A stretch of DNA of 64,000 nucleotides from Guillardia theta CCMP2712 (lineage: Eukaryota > Cryptophyceae > Pyrenomonadales > Geminigeraceae): contig NW_005434611.1 of the NCBI RefSeq assembly GCF_000315625.1, forward strand, positions 259,698 to 323,697, in the 5' to 3' direction. The position numbers were made by a program, and so were the translations under genes. Below the pieces are notes generated by a model. It did no database searches and was not told the origin of the DNA. It saw nothing but the letters and a program-made list of their open reading frames with translations. Shown here piece after piece: positions 1 through 13,500 of the stretch (position 1 is the first letter of the stretch; each line of letters opens with the position of its first letter).

Positions 1-1298
1 GAAGACAGACCAGCTGCCACCCAAAGATCCAGACATTTTCATCAATCAGCTTTTCCCCCGGGGTCTCAGGGTAATTTAGGCCCCCCTCCCTCTTCCATCT
101 TCCTCCTTTCCTTTTCCATCCCTCCTTTCTCCTCCTCCTCCTCCTCCTCCTCCTCCTCCTCCCCTGCCTCCCTCCGCCCTCCGCCCTCCTCCGCCCTCTA
201 TTCTCCTCCACCCTCCTCCTCCTCCTCCTCCTCTCTTCCCGCTTGTTACATCGAGCCTCTCACCTCTTTCCCACTTGCTCCTTACACTCCAGCCCCGTCC
301 ATCCTTCCTCGCACTTGCAGGTTCCCTTGAGCCCGCACATGCCCTGCCGCATCATGTCAGGTCAGTAGGAGGAGAGCGCCAGTCCCTACATGTCCCGAGC
401 AGATGTTGGATGCTCCTCCTGGGCATTCCTGCATGTCTCATGAGCTAAAATATCACCAGCCCTCCTCTCTCCTTCTCCTCGTGCTGCACCTACTGCTCCA
501 GCTTCTCCTATTGCTCGTGCACCTCCTCCTCCTCCTCCTCCTCCTCCTCCTCCTCCACCTCTCCTCACCTTCTCGCACATCTCTCCCCAGTACCCTGCAT
601 CGCATCGACACTTTCCATCCCGCGTGCAGGAGCCGAACCCAGAGCAGAACATCCCTTCCTGCATTTCCAATCTCTCAGCAGCAGCAGGTAGGACCCCTCC
701 TTCACAGACCTTATTCAGGCCAGGACAAGGGGTGCTGCATGCTTGGCCAGACCACCCTGGCTCACACTTGCAAGTCTCTCCAGCCTCTCCTGACAAGCAT
801 CGCCCATGGCCAGAGCACTCGTTGTTCTCTCCACAGGGACCTCCCGACTCCCTCCTCCTTGAGCGCGACGATGAATGACTTTCACCGAAATCTTACAGGA
901 GGATGTCAGAGCGAAAAAGAAATCGAAACAGCAGCACATGTCATATGTCATACATGATACAACAAATGCTACATACAGAAGACATCTCATACAAATACCA
1001 TACACATGCCATACACATACTATACACATACTATACAACATTTCAGGCGCAGATCATGACATAGTATCGTCACATCATACTGTCGGTTGCAAGCACCATC
1101 GCAACTTTCATCGAAACTTTCACCGGAACTTTCATCGAAACTTTCAAGCACATCGATCTTGAAACAGCTCAGAATGATCCCTCTCACCTCCAACCATCTG
1201 CCTCAACTCGCAAGCTTCCCCTGAAAATCCCTTCTGGCACAAACACTTGCCGTCCTGTTCATCCGTGAGACACGGAAGAGAAGAGACCGAGTTTTGAG

Positions 1299-1332
<34 letters not shown>

Positions 1333-2206
1333 AAAGAGAAAGACGGGAAGAGGGAGCAAGGCGAAGTTGGCAGAGAGAGGAGGGAGAAGGGAGGAAAGAA
1401 CAAAGAAAGCAACCTCCAAGCAGACTCCCCGATCATTGCAGTTTCCTCCTCCAGGACTGCGATTACCGCAAGTTATGACAAGTCAAGGCAGGACAGGACA
1501 GGACAAGTCTCACCATTGTATCTCACAAAACTTGCCCACAAATCCATTCTTGCATTTACATCCCTTGTCTCCGTCAAGACAAAATCCCTTGCCGGAGCAC
1601 TCGATATTCTCCCCGGGAGCGACACACTCCCTACCCCGAGGCTGCAGCAGCATCAACCACCAGGTCGCAACCTTCACGTTGCCTCCTCCTACCTGTACGA
1701 CAGACGAAGTCGGCTGGGAGGAGGAGAGCGGAGCAGCAGGGGGAGAAGCTGACGAGGCGGACTGAGCTTGACGGGTCAAGATCGGAGCCGAGGGAGCAGA
1801 CGGAGATGCCCGCTCGTTGCTCGTCTGCTGTACGTTCTGCACCCCTTGAGCTGGGGACAGGAGAGAAGACAGGAACCCTTGAGACCTTGGAGCTCCTTCC
1901 CTGACTGGCTGCTGCGCGGCTGTAGGAGGAGGACTTTCAGGTTTGACTGTTGGGATCACATTCGGAGGCATGTGTTGAGGTCTGTTAGCAGCAGCGCTCT
2001 CCCTGCTGACAGAGCTCATGCTCTGCTCCTTGGCCTGCATTCTAGCTTGCTCCCTCGCTTGCTCCCTCGCTTGCATGATCGCCGCTTCCCGCGCCCCCAC
2101 CTGCGATGGAGAAGGTTGCAAGGAGTTCTGCAGGTGGAGCTCAGGAGGAAGGAGAGCAAGTTCGAGCACAAACCGGAGCGAGGGAGGAGCCAGCAGCAGA
2201 CGCCAT
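1..2206 (-). CDS. EGF-like repeat protein (3' end beyond window)
   Basis: Minus-strand multi-exon gene. A short first exon starts at the ATG at 2206. A 46-nt intron leads to a Gln/Ala-rich stretch with AREQ-type repeats and a Ser/Pro-rich linker. EGF-type Cys modules follow: CVAPGENIECSGKGFC then CKCKNGFVGKFCE (about 1520-1630), CLCQKGFSGEACE (about 1200-1260), CKCEPGWSGQAC and CRCDAGYWGEMCE (about 560-790), and CGLKGTCKCEEGWTGLEC (about 260-350). An exon reading KLIDENVWIFGWQLV lies at 1 to about 70. The regular C-x-C-x5-G-x2-G-x2-C pattern is the EGF/laminin signature, so the product is probably secreted or cell-surface. No catalytic domain is visible; one could lie left of the window. Introns are rich in CTC repeats and include a 31-G tract. 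Exon edges are approximate. Confidence 0.72.
1102..1147. repeat. 12-bp tandem repeat (ACTTTCATCGAA type)
   Basis: About four imperfect copies of a 12-bp unit, ACTTTCATCGAA or ACTTTCACCGGA, lie in an intron of the EGF gene. The plus-strand reading NFHRNFHR is a by-product of the period being a multiple of three, not a gene. Confidence 0.8.
1300..1330. repeat. 31-nt poly-G tract
   Basis: An unbroken run of 31 G lies in an intron of the minus-strand EGF gene, where it reads as poly-C upstream of an acceptor. Such runs are unstable in sequencing, so the length may be inexact. Confidence 0.9.
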
Positions 2207-3958
2207 GCTCTGCAGAGAGCGGATCACACCACTAGCTACCTCAGAACGCACCTCACCTCCTTGAACCCCCCTGCCACCTGCGAACTCTTTTGACCCCTGC
2301 ACTCCTCGTCACAAACACGAAGCCAGGAGCTCGGCATGGACGCAAAGCTCCTCGCTCATGTGAAGTACCAATTTGTGTCGCCGTTGGCTGATAGAAGAAC
2401 CAGGTAGACCATGAGAGCTGTGCGATCAGATCAAACTTTCATGCACGACCGATGGAAACTCTACGAATCCGTGCAATCTTTTCTATGCATGCACGACTCT
2501 GAGAGCGCAGGGCTGATTACCCTCTAGATGTGAATTTTCTGTCTCATCAGCTTTCACATACACACGCAACTCTCATATCCATTGAGCATCGCGCCCTCTA
2601 AGATAAGGGGAAGTGCTGATAACGAACCGCTCTAGATCTGACCCTTCACCAAGCGCCATGCCCACTCTTCTACAGTGACATGGAAGGGTTGGTAGCTTTG
2701 TTCAGCTTCCTACATGCAGTACCTTTCGCCCTCTTCCTCTCCTCCTCCTCCTCCTCATTCACTCACCTCTCGCCCATGTTGCGCTTCCCCTGGCCGCCAT
2801 GCCACGCCGACACCCCCAGCACATCCTCGCGGATACTCACGGATAATCACTCGGATACACTATCGGATACTTTTCCGGATACCGTAAGTCCGACTCATGA
2901 GTCCGAGTCATGGCATCACATTCAACGGTCACGGTTGACTCACTGCCACGGCCCTGAGAGTTACTCCGACGTATCGCTCAGTTACTGAGAACTAACTGAT
3001 CCTTTACTAAGCAGCTTATATCTCTCTCGCCAGAATCTCTGACTAGTATACGTATGCCCAAGACAAAGATTTCCTGACTCAACGGCTTTCATTGAATGAT
3101 GATCACGGGGCCGTGGCAGCACTGGCTGCCGCGCACCGTGGCACAGCCCGATCACAGGCTTTATCGGAGGCTTCGTCATGATTCATCTCACACTGTGTTA
3201 CCGTCACCATCAGGGTCGAAATATTTCAATGTGAGCCCGGCTCAGCGGCTGCCAGCGCCGCCGCCGGGGGCGGACTTGCAGACGAAGTGATCACACTGAC
3301 CTACAAACCCGCCTCAACAGAAGTCTAGCCGAAAGGAAGAGGCAGCGAAAACCGCTAGTTACGGCTTACTCATCCCGCGGATACCGTCACGGATACCTCA
3401 CGGATACCTGGACGATGACCCCTGGTGAAAAGTGTCGCTCCGGTAGGAACTCGCCGGGTTGCCCAGTGCTGATATCCAGGGGGTCGGGTACATCTACCTA
3501 CCCTGACTTTAGTACGAGAAAAGCAGATCTCAGACCGGGTCAAGGGGTGGCCGAAGTGTAGAAGGGTACCTACAGAAGGGGTGGGTAAGCCGAAGATTGA
3601 AGCCAAATGTCGTGTTGGAGGAAATGAGAAAGGGCAGGATAACAATAGGATGGGAGCAGGGAGCGAAGTGGAATGAGGAAGGGAGTAACGAGAATCTGGG
3701 AAGGAGAAGTATCATGACTGTTTGCAAAGATGTGAAGAGTTTGAAGGCAGTGACGTGAATTGTCATTGGGTTGTTGTGCAAAGTGTTTTGCTGCTTCGAA
3801 TACTGTTTCTGGAGAGTTTGTTTGTTGCATCAGTCAGAAAAAGAACCATTCAATTCGTTGCCCAAGAAATTCAACTTCTATGTGTTCAACACTCTTGTGA
3901 TCTGATTCTGTCCTGATGATTAACTTGGCAGCCGTATCAGGCATCCTCCAAGTTTAGG
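2207..3958. other. Intergenic region with spaced CGGATAC repeats
   Basis: This spacer lies between the divergent EGF and RCC1 genes, and no convincing gene was seen. CGGATA(C) recurs at about 12-bp spacing at 2829-2882 and again at 3377-3410. A near-palindrome around ACTCATGAGT follows at about 2895. The stretch 3100-3290 is GC-rich like the other repeat blocks of the window. The short ORFs here have no recognisable content. Confidence 0.5.
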
Positions 3959-6900
3959 ATGGCGGAGGAGAACTTGCTTGTCCGCCCGATCGGGTCGTCG
4001 GTGGACGTCGGTTGGGAGGATGGAGCTCCTCGCGCACTCAGCAAGGATGCCAAGAGCGTGCTGGAAGGAAGCATCTTGCGCGTGACGGAGTCAAGGCTGT
4101 CAGGAAGGCAACCCCGTCCCAGAAGCAAGAATGCTCCTAAGCCGAACCTGATCATCAATTATCAAGATGTGCCGAGAAATCAGATGGACAACATTGATCT
4201 TGATCCCGTCAATCTTGAAGAGCTTGTCTTGCAAAATGCAGAAGCTATGAAGCAGTTCGAATACCTCGAAAAGTCACTCATTAGCTTCAAGAGTCATTCC
4301 CATGATCAGGCTTTCAACTTGCGTCATACAGGTCGTATGATGTTGCAGAGCATGGAGATGTAGTCGTGACGATCTCGTTACAGGTAAATCGAAAGAGGAT
4401 GTGGCAGCTCAAGACATTGTTGTCCCCGCCAGCACGGCAGACAAGCGCAAAGAACGCCTCACGGAAAAGCATGCCAAGCAGAAGGCACCGCCGATGTATC
4501 CAGATGTCTTGAGCACTCACTCCTCTGCGATGAACCCCTTGGGTAACGTGTACGCCGAGGGAGATCCTGAGTACCAAGACAAGCACCTTCAACCGCTTGA
4601 CCCGATCATTGTTGAAGGGGACGGATATCTCTATGGCATCAAAAGTGCTCAGATTGTAGAACTCAAAGAAGAAGTGCGCGGCAATGATTTCTTTGCTATC
4701 TTCAGCGGACCCTCACATTCAGTGGCTCTCACCGCAGCAGGGCAGGTGCTGCTCCTCCTCATGCTCGCAGCATGCGCGCGTTGACTGTCGCACAGGTGTT
4801 CTCTTGGGGAGCGAACGACATGCGACAGCTGGGCTACTCCGGTGCCGAGGAGGGGATCCTCGGGATTGACATGGAGGCGAAGACGGTGCTGGACATGCAG
4901 GGGCACATCGCGATCACTGCAGCCTGCGGAAGGCATCACACCATCGTCATCACTGAGAGCGGTCAGATCTGGAGTTGGGGAGCCTTGACGCATGGCCAGC
5001 TCGGCATCGGGGAGGTCACCAAGGAGAAGTATCCCAACGGATACGTGAACACGCCCGTCAGAATATCTTCACTTGACACGCAGTCGCCACGGGCGGTGGC
5101 TTGCGGGTACTTCCACAGCGTGGTGATCGATGGCAGTGGGGACCTCTGGTCCTTCGGGTCCTCAGAGAACTTCGCGCACGGGCATGACTCCCAGTTCGAC
5201 ATCCCCCACCCCCAGATCCTCCAGTCCATTCATGGTTTGTACACCTACCCCTGCCTTCAAGCCCATGCTCTGACATCCCCGCCCTGTCACTCTAGGTCAA
5301 GATTTCAGACAAATCGCTTGCGGTGCTTCTCACACCATCGCTCTGACGGCTCAGGGTCACATGTACGTGTGGGGAAACAACAAACACGGACAGCTTGGTC
5401 TCGGAGACGTCAAGAACAGGAAGGAGCCGACCCTCAACACCAACATGTCCTCGCGAGGGATTCGAAAGATCTCCTGCGGTGAGAATCACAGCGCGTTCCT
5501 TTCAGACAGGTGAAGGACTTGAAGCTCCCCCCTCCCCCCTCTAACGTAGGCTGAACAGAGATGTCTTCACCTTCGGCGACGGCTCTGAAGGTGCTCTCGG
5601 TCACGGGAACGCTAAGTCGCAACTCGTTCCGAAGCACGTCATCAAGCTGACAGAGGAGTGTCGCCTGCGAGATCTTGAGTGCGGCCCCAAGTACACGGTA
5701 CGAGAGTCGGCAGAAGCTCTAGAGCTCAAGTGTGCTTCAGGTGGCTCTGTCGGATCTCGGTCAGATGTACTTCTGGGGGAACATGCGGTCGACATCTGGA
5801 AAGGGTCAGAAGAACGTGTTCAACATGCCCCGACGCTTCAAAGGGCTCGAGGCCATCTACGGCATCTCCTGCGGCGATCACGAGATCACCGCCCTGGTTC
5901 GGATTCCCATCCCTCCTCCTCTGGAGCACAAGTTCAAGGCAGGAATCTTCATCGAAGACACTGGTAAGTCAGCAAGTGCCTGGCCCAACAAGTCACTCCT
6001 GCTCGCCAGGCTTCGGAGTCGTCGAGGGCTACATAGGACGAGCGTGCTCGTGGGGCAGAGGCTCAGATGGCAAGCTGGGACATGGGGCCGGGGGTCTCAC
6101 CCAGTCTAACCTCGACACTCCGTTCCCAATCTACGGCCCCCTGCACAACTACTCCATCACGGTCGTGGCCTGCGGTCAAGATCACTCGGGATGCATTACA
6201 GATGACGGGAAGATATTCACTTGGGGGTCGAACAAAGAAGGTCAACTTGGGCTCAATGACTACAAGCCCAGACCTCAACCGACTCCGATTGAGACTGTAA
6301 CTCCTTTCTGAACGCTTTCATCTCACTCATGCAATCTTGTTTCCAGTGCATAGACCCTGACGTTCCGCGCCTCAAGACCGCCAAGAACAAAATCTTCGTC
6401 AACTTAATCATGGGAGACTGGCATTGCATCGCCATCACCAACAAGAAGAAGGTTGTTCCTTCGTACTTGCCTTGCGACTGTCTGAAAGCCCTTCTTCCAG
6501 GTCTACTCCTGGGGTAAGAACAAGTACGGTCAGCTGGGCCTAGGCCATACCAACAATGTTCCCCTCCCGACCGGCATCCTCTCCTTGTCCGATCCCTTGA
6601 ACCGTAAGAACGTTCGCAGCATCGGGGCCGGCAAGAGTCACTCTGCGGTCATCGCTGAGGATGGTGACGTGTACACCTGGGGAAGGGGGTGGGAAGGGCA
6701 GCTGGGGCACGACGTGGTCACGGAGATCGAGCTGGAGCCGCACATTGTGCCCAAGATGGAGAACAGAGGGTCTAGTGCTGTGGCTTGCGGGAGAAACCAC
6801 ACAGTAGTCGTCACCGACAACGGCTTGATCTATACTTGGGGTGAAAACAAAGCCGGTCAACTAGGGACGGGAGACCTCAAGTCCTCCAACTCTCCAGTCT

Positions 6901-9900
6901 TGATCGAGTCCCTAGAGGAGCAAGAGATGATCTCCATAGCGTGCGGCAGCGAGCACAGCATTGCTGTCTCCATCGCCAACGAGGTGTACGGGTGGGGCAG
7001 CGGCGTGTATGATCAACTAGGTCTTGGAACTCTGGGCATCTTCCCGAAGCCTCAGCGCATTCCAGGCCTGACGGTACCTCCCGCTTATGTCGAGCGACCC
7101 TCTGAAGTGCTTGGCAGGCTGTCCCAAGGATCAAGCAGATCGTCTGCGGCAACAGAAGCACAGCAGCCATCGGCAACGACGAGACAGCCTACCTGCTGGG
7201 AGCTTGGAAGGGCATCACCGACCACGTGCAGTCCAAGGTAGAGAAACTTGCTGGGCCCTCAGTCCGGGTGTCTACTAAAGGCACCACACCTGACGTACTC
7301 GAGATGCCCATCGGCATCGAGGCCATCAAGGGGATCGCGCTGAGTGAGAGCCATGGGATGGTGATCGGAGTGGAGCAAGACAAACAAGGGCTGATCCAAA
7401 AGCGCCTCGACTTCGAGCGAACAGAAATCATCAAGTCGACTGCAATCAATCGGCAGGAATCTGTCTCAGGCAAGTCGAGCAAGAAGTTCAAACAACGGCA
7501 GCTGGTTCAACCCTTCATCATGCATGGTCACGGCGGCGACCCCTTCCCTGATGAGCTGGAGGATCTCGACATGCACGTTGAGGTCGAGGCTGCGCAGATC
7601 AACAGCGTGTACAGCGAGTCTGTGAGAGACGCCGAGAGCAGCCGCGATGACAGGTCCGACATGCACAGCGTAGATGGTCACAGTGTCAGGAGTGGGACGA
7701 GCAAGAGAAGCGGAACGACGGGAATCAGCACAGTAGCTTCCTCCAAGGACGCTGAGTCTGCGGCAGAGGCACGCTCCGTGATTGCAACGCACGCCAACGA
7801 GTTGGGGCACTCGACCATGGGAGTGATCGTGACGTGGGGTAACAACAGCCATGGCCAGCTCGGCCTCTGCGAAAGCTCCGACTCGGAGAAATCTTTTCAG
7901 CTCCGGCACACGATGACAAAGTGGTTCAAGTCACTTGTCAGCGAGAGGGGCGACAAGGTTCCAGCTAGGGCCCCCAAGCGCAGGATCGCCATCCCCCCGA
8001 CCCCCCTGCACGGGTCCAGCTCTGCGTTGAACCTGCCTAGCGTGCTCTCGATAGCCTGCGGAGAGTTCCATACGGTAGCGATCTGTATCGAAGGCACGAT
8101 CTGGTCGTGGGGGAGGAACCAGTGCGGGCAGCTGGGGCATGGCAACACCAAGACGTGTTACTTCCCGACGCAAGTGGTGGGGATGGCGAAGAAGATCTGC
8201 ATCAGAGCTGCCTGCGGGGGCCAGCACACCCTCGTCCTCACGGATGCCAACAAGATCTACGCCTGGGGGAGCAACGCCTACGGCCAGCTGGGGTTGAACA
8301 GGAGCGACAAGGCTGTGCTGCAGCCAGACATCGTTGACCACCTCCGACGCAGCGGCGCCTGTCACGTGCTCTGTGGGTACAGTCACTCGATGGCTCTCAT
8401 GAAGAACGAGCAGATCTACACGTGGGGGCGCAACGACTGCGGGCAGCTCGGCCTCGGGCACTATACCCACTCGCCCGTGCCTGAGCTCGTGACTGCCTTG
8501 CGCTCCGTGCGCGTCCAGCAGATCGCGTGCGGGTACGATCACTGCGTCGCGTTTGTGGCGGATGAAGTGGAGCCAGGCATGCCTCCTCTGGAGCATGTCT
8601 ACTCGTGGGGCCGCGGCGAAGAAGGGCAGCTCGGTCACAACGAGCTGCTCAGTCGGTGCACCCCCAGGATCGTGGAAGCGCTGGAGGCGAGGGGCATCCG
8701 AGCGATCAACGCCGGAGGGTTCAGCAGCATCGCCCTCGACGAAGCGCGTCAGGTGAAGTTTGACAGGGCGGTTGGAGGACAGGAGGATGACGACTGTGCA
8801 GGTGTACACGTGGGGAGACAGCCGGGATGGTCAGCTGGGGCACGGGGACGAGACGTCGCTGCACACGCCGAGCATCGTGAAGGCGCCGATCTTGGAGGAC
8901 AGCATCCAGAAAGACGCCAACGAGACCTTCCGCTCGAGGTCCATCTTCGTCGGGCCCAACTACATGATCAGCCAGGTAGCCACTCCCTGCATCCTGCTCA
9001 TCCCCAGCCTCCCGATTCCCCTCAGCCTGCTGCTTCTCCCCATCCTCCTGCTGCCCTGCTACTGCTGCTGCTACTGCCTCTCCTGCTGCCTGCCCTCCCC
9101 CCCCCCCACCCCCCCAACATGCTCTTGCCTCTCCTCCTGTTCCTCTTCCTGCCCCTCAGGCTCCCGCTGCTCTCTCAAATTCGCGCAGGGTCTGGACGCG
9201 GACAAGGAGAAGATGGTAGACCCGATGAACGACAAGGTGCCTCTCGACAAGTACTCGTGGGGCTGCAACTCCCACGGGCAGGTAGGCCGCCCCTGCTGCT
9301 CGAGAGCTGGGCAGCTGACTTCTGGAGCAGCTGGGGATGCCGTTCTACAACGGGATCCGGAGGAAGAAGGGGAAGTTCCTCAACGTTCCGGAACGAGTGC
9401 CGTTCTTGAGCAAGTGGACGATCCGGGAGATGGCGGGAGGGCTGGAGCACGTGGCTACCATCTTCGAGGTGAGCACAAACCCCAAGTCAGGGCGGACGAT
9501 CGAGGACCTCAACACGGACCTCAAGAGCCTGGCGACCGGGGAGTTTGAGGAGGACCAGCACGGACACGACGAGGTGGACGTGGACGCGGACGACCTGTCA
9601 GACCACGAGCTGGGAGGTCTGAACGAGCTCAAGAACTATGGCGAAGACGACTTTGAGAGCTCCAGTGACGAGGACGAGAATGAGAAGTTGTACTTTCCGA
9701 AGCAGGCAAGCTCATCACAGAAGTTTCGGTATTTTCATGGTTCCTCTGACCTGCTCCTCTCCTCCAGATCTTTCACAGGCTGCACTCTGCTGCTCCCATC
9801 ATCAAGAGGCTGGGCCTGTCCAAGTACTCGCACCTCTTCGAGGAGCAGAACGTCTCGCTGGAGACGCTGCTGGAGCTCAGGGAGGCCGACTTGTTCGAGA

Positions 9901-10473
9901 TGGGTAAGACAGCTTGGAGCCTGCTGGGGTTGCTGAGAACAATGCAATGCAAGGGGTCAACACGCTGGGAGCTCGACGACGCATCATGCGGACCATCTAC
10001 GTGAGCGAGTCGTGGGTTCAGGGGGGGGCTGACGGGAGAGCAGGAGCTGAGAAACGCCAGGGACATTTCGCATGCAGGCTTCGAGGAGGACGTAGGGAGC
10101 GACCGAGGGTGTTGCTGCTGCTCATGGTTGGCGCAGGAGTTCGAGCCCCCGACCTTCGAGCAGTCGGAGGTGGAGGGGAGGGCCCCGCTCAAGGACATGC
10201 ACGAGTTCCATGACGCGGACTTCTTGGACGAGAGGATCAGAGCCGAGCAGCTGGCGGACGGCAACGAAAAGGCACTCGCATTGTACAACGTCCCTGTGAG
10301 TCTCCTTGTGAACTCACGGAGGGGATGCTGAGCAAGAGGCAGGAGAACGAAGTTACCAACGGGCTCCCGCTTATAGGTACCCTCAACCTCCTTGTCTTTC
10401 TCATCGTTGTGTTTGTTCCTGATCGTGTGCAGGGATGGGGAAGCTGAATGTGCCCTTCATCACCTCAGCGTGA
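3959..10473 (+). CDS. Giant RCC1-repeat protein with C-terminal SAM domain
   Basis: Eighteen exons: 3959-4331, 4384-4745, 4796-5234, 5296-5509, 5559-5697, 5741-5963, 6010-6296, 6347-6451, 6501-7073, 7118-8752, 8802-8975, 9189-9281, 9331-9705, 9768-9903, 9954-10000, 10137-10295, 10337-10376, 10433-10473. All phases agree, giving 1,804 residues. About 20 RCC1 blades are visible by cores such as YTWGRGWEGQLG and WSWGRNQCGQLG, each with a partner strand like ACGRNHTVVV. That is nearly three seven-bladed propellers. A Ser/Asp-rich insert interrupts them at about 7480-7800. An acidic segment follows the last blade. The SAM domain (LGLSKYSHLFEEQNVS ... LFEMGVNTLGARRRIM) crosses the 9903/9954 junction. 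RCC1 propellers act as guanine-exchange or protein-docking platforms and SAM domains oligomerise, so a scaffold role is inferred. The intron at 9706 uses a GC donor. Confidence 0.9.
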
Positions 10474-10555
10474 AGACGACGAGCTCGATAGTCTTCAACC
10501 TATCGGAAGGAGAATATTACCCTGTATGAATTACATTCTAGTGGGACACTGTCAA

Positions 10556-13500
10556 TCACGTCTTACACTCTCTCTCCTCATGGAATGTCTCACAAGTCAC
10601 TCCCGCCTCCGAGTTGAACACTTCGTTCTCGTTGTTGGACTTCTGCTCCTTCAGCCTCTCCTGCAGCTTCTGCTGGATCCTCTGGTGGAGCATCTGCTGG
10701 GGGCTGACTCGGTCGACAGCTGCAGCAGCCAGCGCGGCAGCAGCAACCAGGTCAGCTGCCTCCTCCGCGCTTGACAGCGACTCTCCTCTGGAGTTGCTGA
10801 GCGCGTGATACTTGGCGCGCACTTCAGTCGTGCTGGAGTAGACGTGGGGAGACTTGAGCGAGGCCTGGAGACACTGAGCCGGTGGAAGCTGGACCCCGGC
10901 AGCCAAGGCTGCGACCATGGCGCTGGCAGCAGCTGCTCGAGAGGCAAGGCTTCCCAGCTGAGGAAGGAGAGAGTGCTCGAGGCGGATGAAGCGGATCTTG
11001 CCCTCACACGCCAGGATGCAGCAGGCCTCGTTGTGGGCGCCGCAGTAGCCCGAGGACGAGAAGATTGTCACCATCTGGCTGTGCTGCTGCACCTGGAAGC
11101 CTGTCTTCCTCACCTCGTGGGCCCTCACCAGGTAGCTCAGGTTGTACGTGTGCAGGAACCTCTCCAGCGCCTCTGCAGTGAACACGTGAGCTGTGCCCCG
11201 AGTAACGTTCAGCCCGAAGCCGCTGTTGTCGACCTTCTGGGCTGGCTCGCAGGTGGGAGGGGAAGGGTCGTTCCACATGAGGTCCCATGCTAGTTTGCAG
11301 CCCTGGGGCGAGGAGGGATCGGGAATAGGCAGGTCTCGAGGGATCTTGTTGATCTCGTTGATCAGCTCCGCCTGCCCTCCTGCTCCCGCAGCGCCTGGCA
11401 TGACGTCGGACGATGGGATCCCGCCATGAGCGCAGAAGATGCTGTTGTCCACTATTGCAGCGATGGGAAACGTGTCGAAGGCAAGGTTGACACTCTCCCA
11501 CACTTGACTCCCCAGCTCCTCTCCCAGCACCATCTCACACGACTGCTTGAAGCAGGGGTTGTACGCTGAGTAAGAGTTCTGCGATCGCATCTCATGGTTC
11601 CCTCGGAGCAGGACGATCTTGCCGGGGCAGAGAGCCTTCTGAGCGAGGAGGTAGGTGATAACCTCCAGGTTGTGCGCCCCTCTGTCCACGTAGTCCCCAA
11701 GGAAGAGGAAGTTTGCGGGGGATAGCGCCGGTCCTATCCTCCACAGAGCCTTCTCGAACGCAATGAGGTCCTGGTAGTTGCCGTGGAGGTCTCCGAGGAT
11801 GTAGCAGGGAGCCCGCACGTGCACGCACCTCGGCTCGGCGAGGCAGATCTTCCTCACGTCCCGCGCCACTGACTCGATGTACCTGGCCAGGAGAGACTTC
11901 TGCATCGGCCCCTGCACCCCCCAGCTGTACGCCGGCTTCTGCTTCTCGGGTAGGGGGAGCTCAAAGAAGCGCAGAGCCTCGAGCAGCTGGTTGGGAGCTG
12001 ACTGCATCTCGAACAAGGTTCCATCGCTGTTCTTCGTCACGCTCCTCCTCTGCGTGTCTAGGCCTGATGCCGCATGCCCGATGCCGCCTGCCGCTCCTTC
12101 AGGATCGAGCACGCGAAGATGCGGCGAGTCCATGGGGACAGGCGAGGCGGTTCCTCCAGTTGGCGTGTGCGGGCGAAGAGATCGAGGGGTGTGAGGCCCG
12201 GAGTAAGTTCCCGTGCCCGTGTGCTCGTCCCCATGAGAGTTGGAGCGGTAGGACCACAAGGACTCGAAGCGCTCGACGGTTCCCTGGTAGCGGTTGAGCT
12301 TCACTGTGTGAGAGGCGAGCTTCCATGGCGCCCGACGAGCCCCGAGGGTCTGCGAGGCGTCAGTCGAAGGCTTCCGCAGCACCCGCGAGTGACAAGAGGG
12401 GCATTCCACCATGGAGCTTGAGGGGGAGTTGAAAGGGGAGGAGAAGGAGGAGGAGGAGGAGGAGGAGATTGCAGGGTCCCTCTTGACTGAAGGCTCAGAC
12501 TGAGCTGAGGAAGGAACGTGCGCCTGCTCGGCAGGTCGTGAGTCTTGATTGGGGTCAAGGTGATGTTCTTGTTTCTGTCTCTTGTCATGCTTGTCATCTC
12601 CAGCATCGCTGTCGGATAGTGCGCGCTTCCCCTGCTGCTTCCCCTGCTCCTCTGACTTGGAAAGCTCCTCCACCTGAATGCACCTTTCAGGATCAGGAGC
12701 GCCTACGGTTGTGGGCAAACCTCAGCGACTTCGACGGGCCTTGCTTCGCTCTCCTTCCCCTCGCCATCGTCATGGGGCACGACGCTGTTCAACCTCGTGA
12801 AGACAACTTGAAGTTGCTCCTTCACATCGAAGGGCCTTAACTTCAGCTCCGGCCAGCTGCACCTGCGGGGGGCAGGGAAGGGAAGCGTGAGGGAAGGAAG
12901 GGATAGGTAGGAGGGTAACCTGTGGTTGTTGTCATGCTGCAAGGTGGTGGTGTCGCAGATGTTTGACTCTGATTCGACATGGTTGTCTGTTATAATCTCC
13001 ACAAGGACCTGCTCGTCTCCATCAGACCACAAACTCCTTCTTCTCCTCTCTCGACCTTGTCCCCGCCCTTGGCCACCAAGTCTCGCAACCGCCGTCTGAG
13101 GCCAACTTCGAGGTGCGTGACCTTCGAACCCATCATTCTTCTCTCTGACACATTTCATCCCCGTCCCCTGCTCACCTTGAGAGGCCCCTTCACAACGTAT
13201 ACCCAACTTTGCCGATTCTGCGAATCGATCTTTTCTTCTGCGTTTGCCTTGAATACAATGGTATCAGATGTACAACAGAGACAAAAATCGTTTCTTTAGT
13301 GTGATGTCCTGTGTTGTGAGCGATTGAAATTTTTGTGATGCCATGTATTGGTTTCAGTCTGCAGACCTTGGGGATGATCTTTCCGTTCAGCCTGACGATA
13401 GGGTAGGAGGTCCTAGGTTGACCGGAAGAAAGGCTACAACCATCGGTCTCTTCGCTCCCTTTCGGTGGCTGCGCAAAATTTCAGAAGGCAAGCCGGGAAA

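Noticed and set aside
403-957. 184-codon plus-strand Leu-rich frame
   Set aside because: Antisense to EGF-like exons and CTC-repeat introns of the minus-strand gene.
7931-8809. 292-codon minus-strand frame
   Set aside because: Exact shadow of the RCC1-repeat exon; its apparent repeats are the antisense of WG-GQLG blades.
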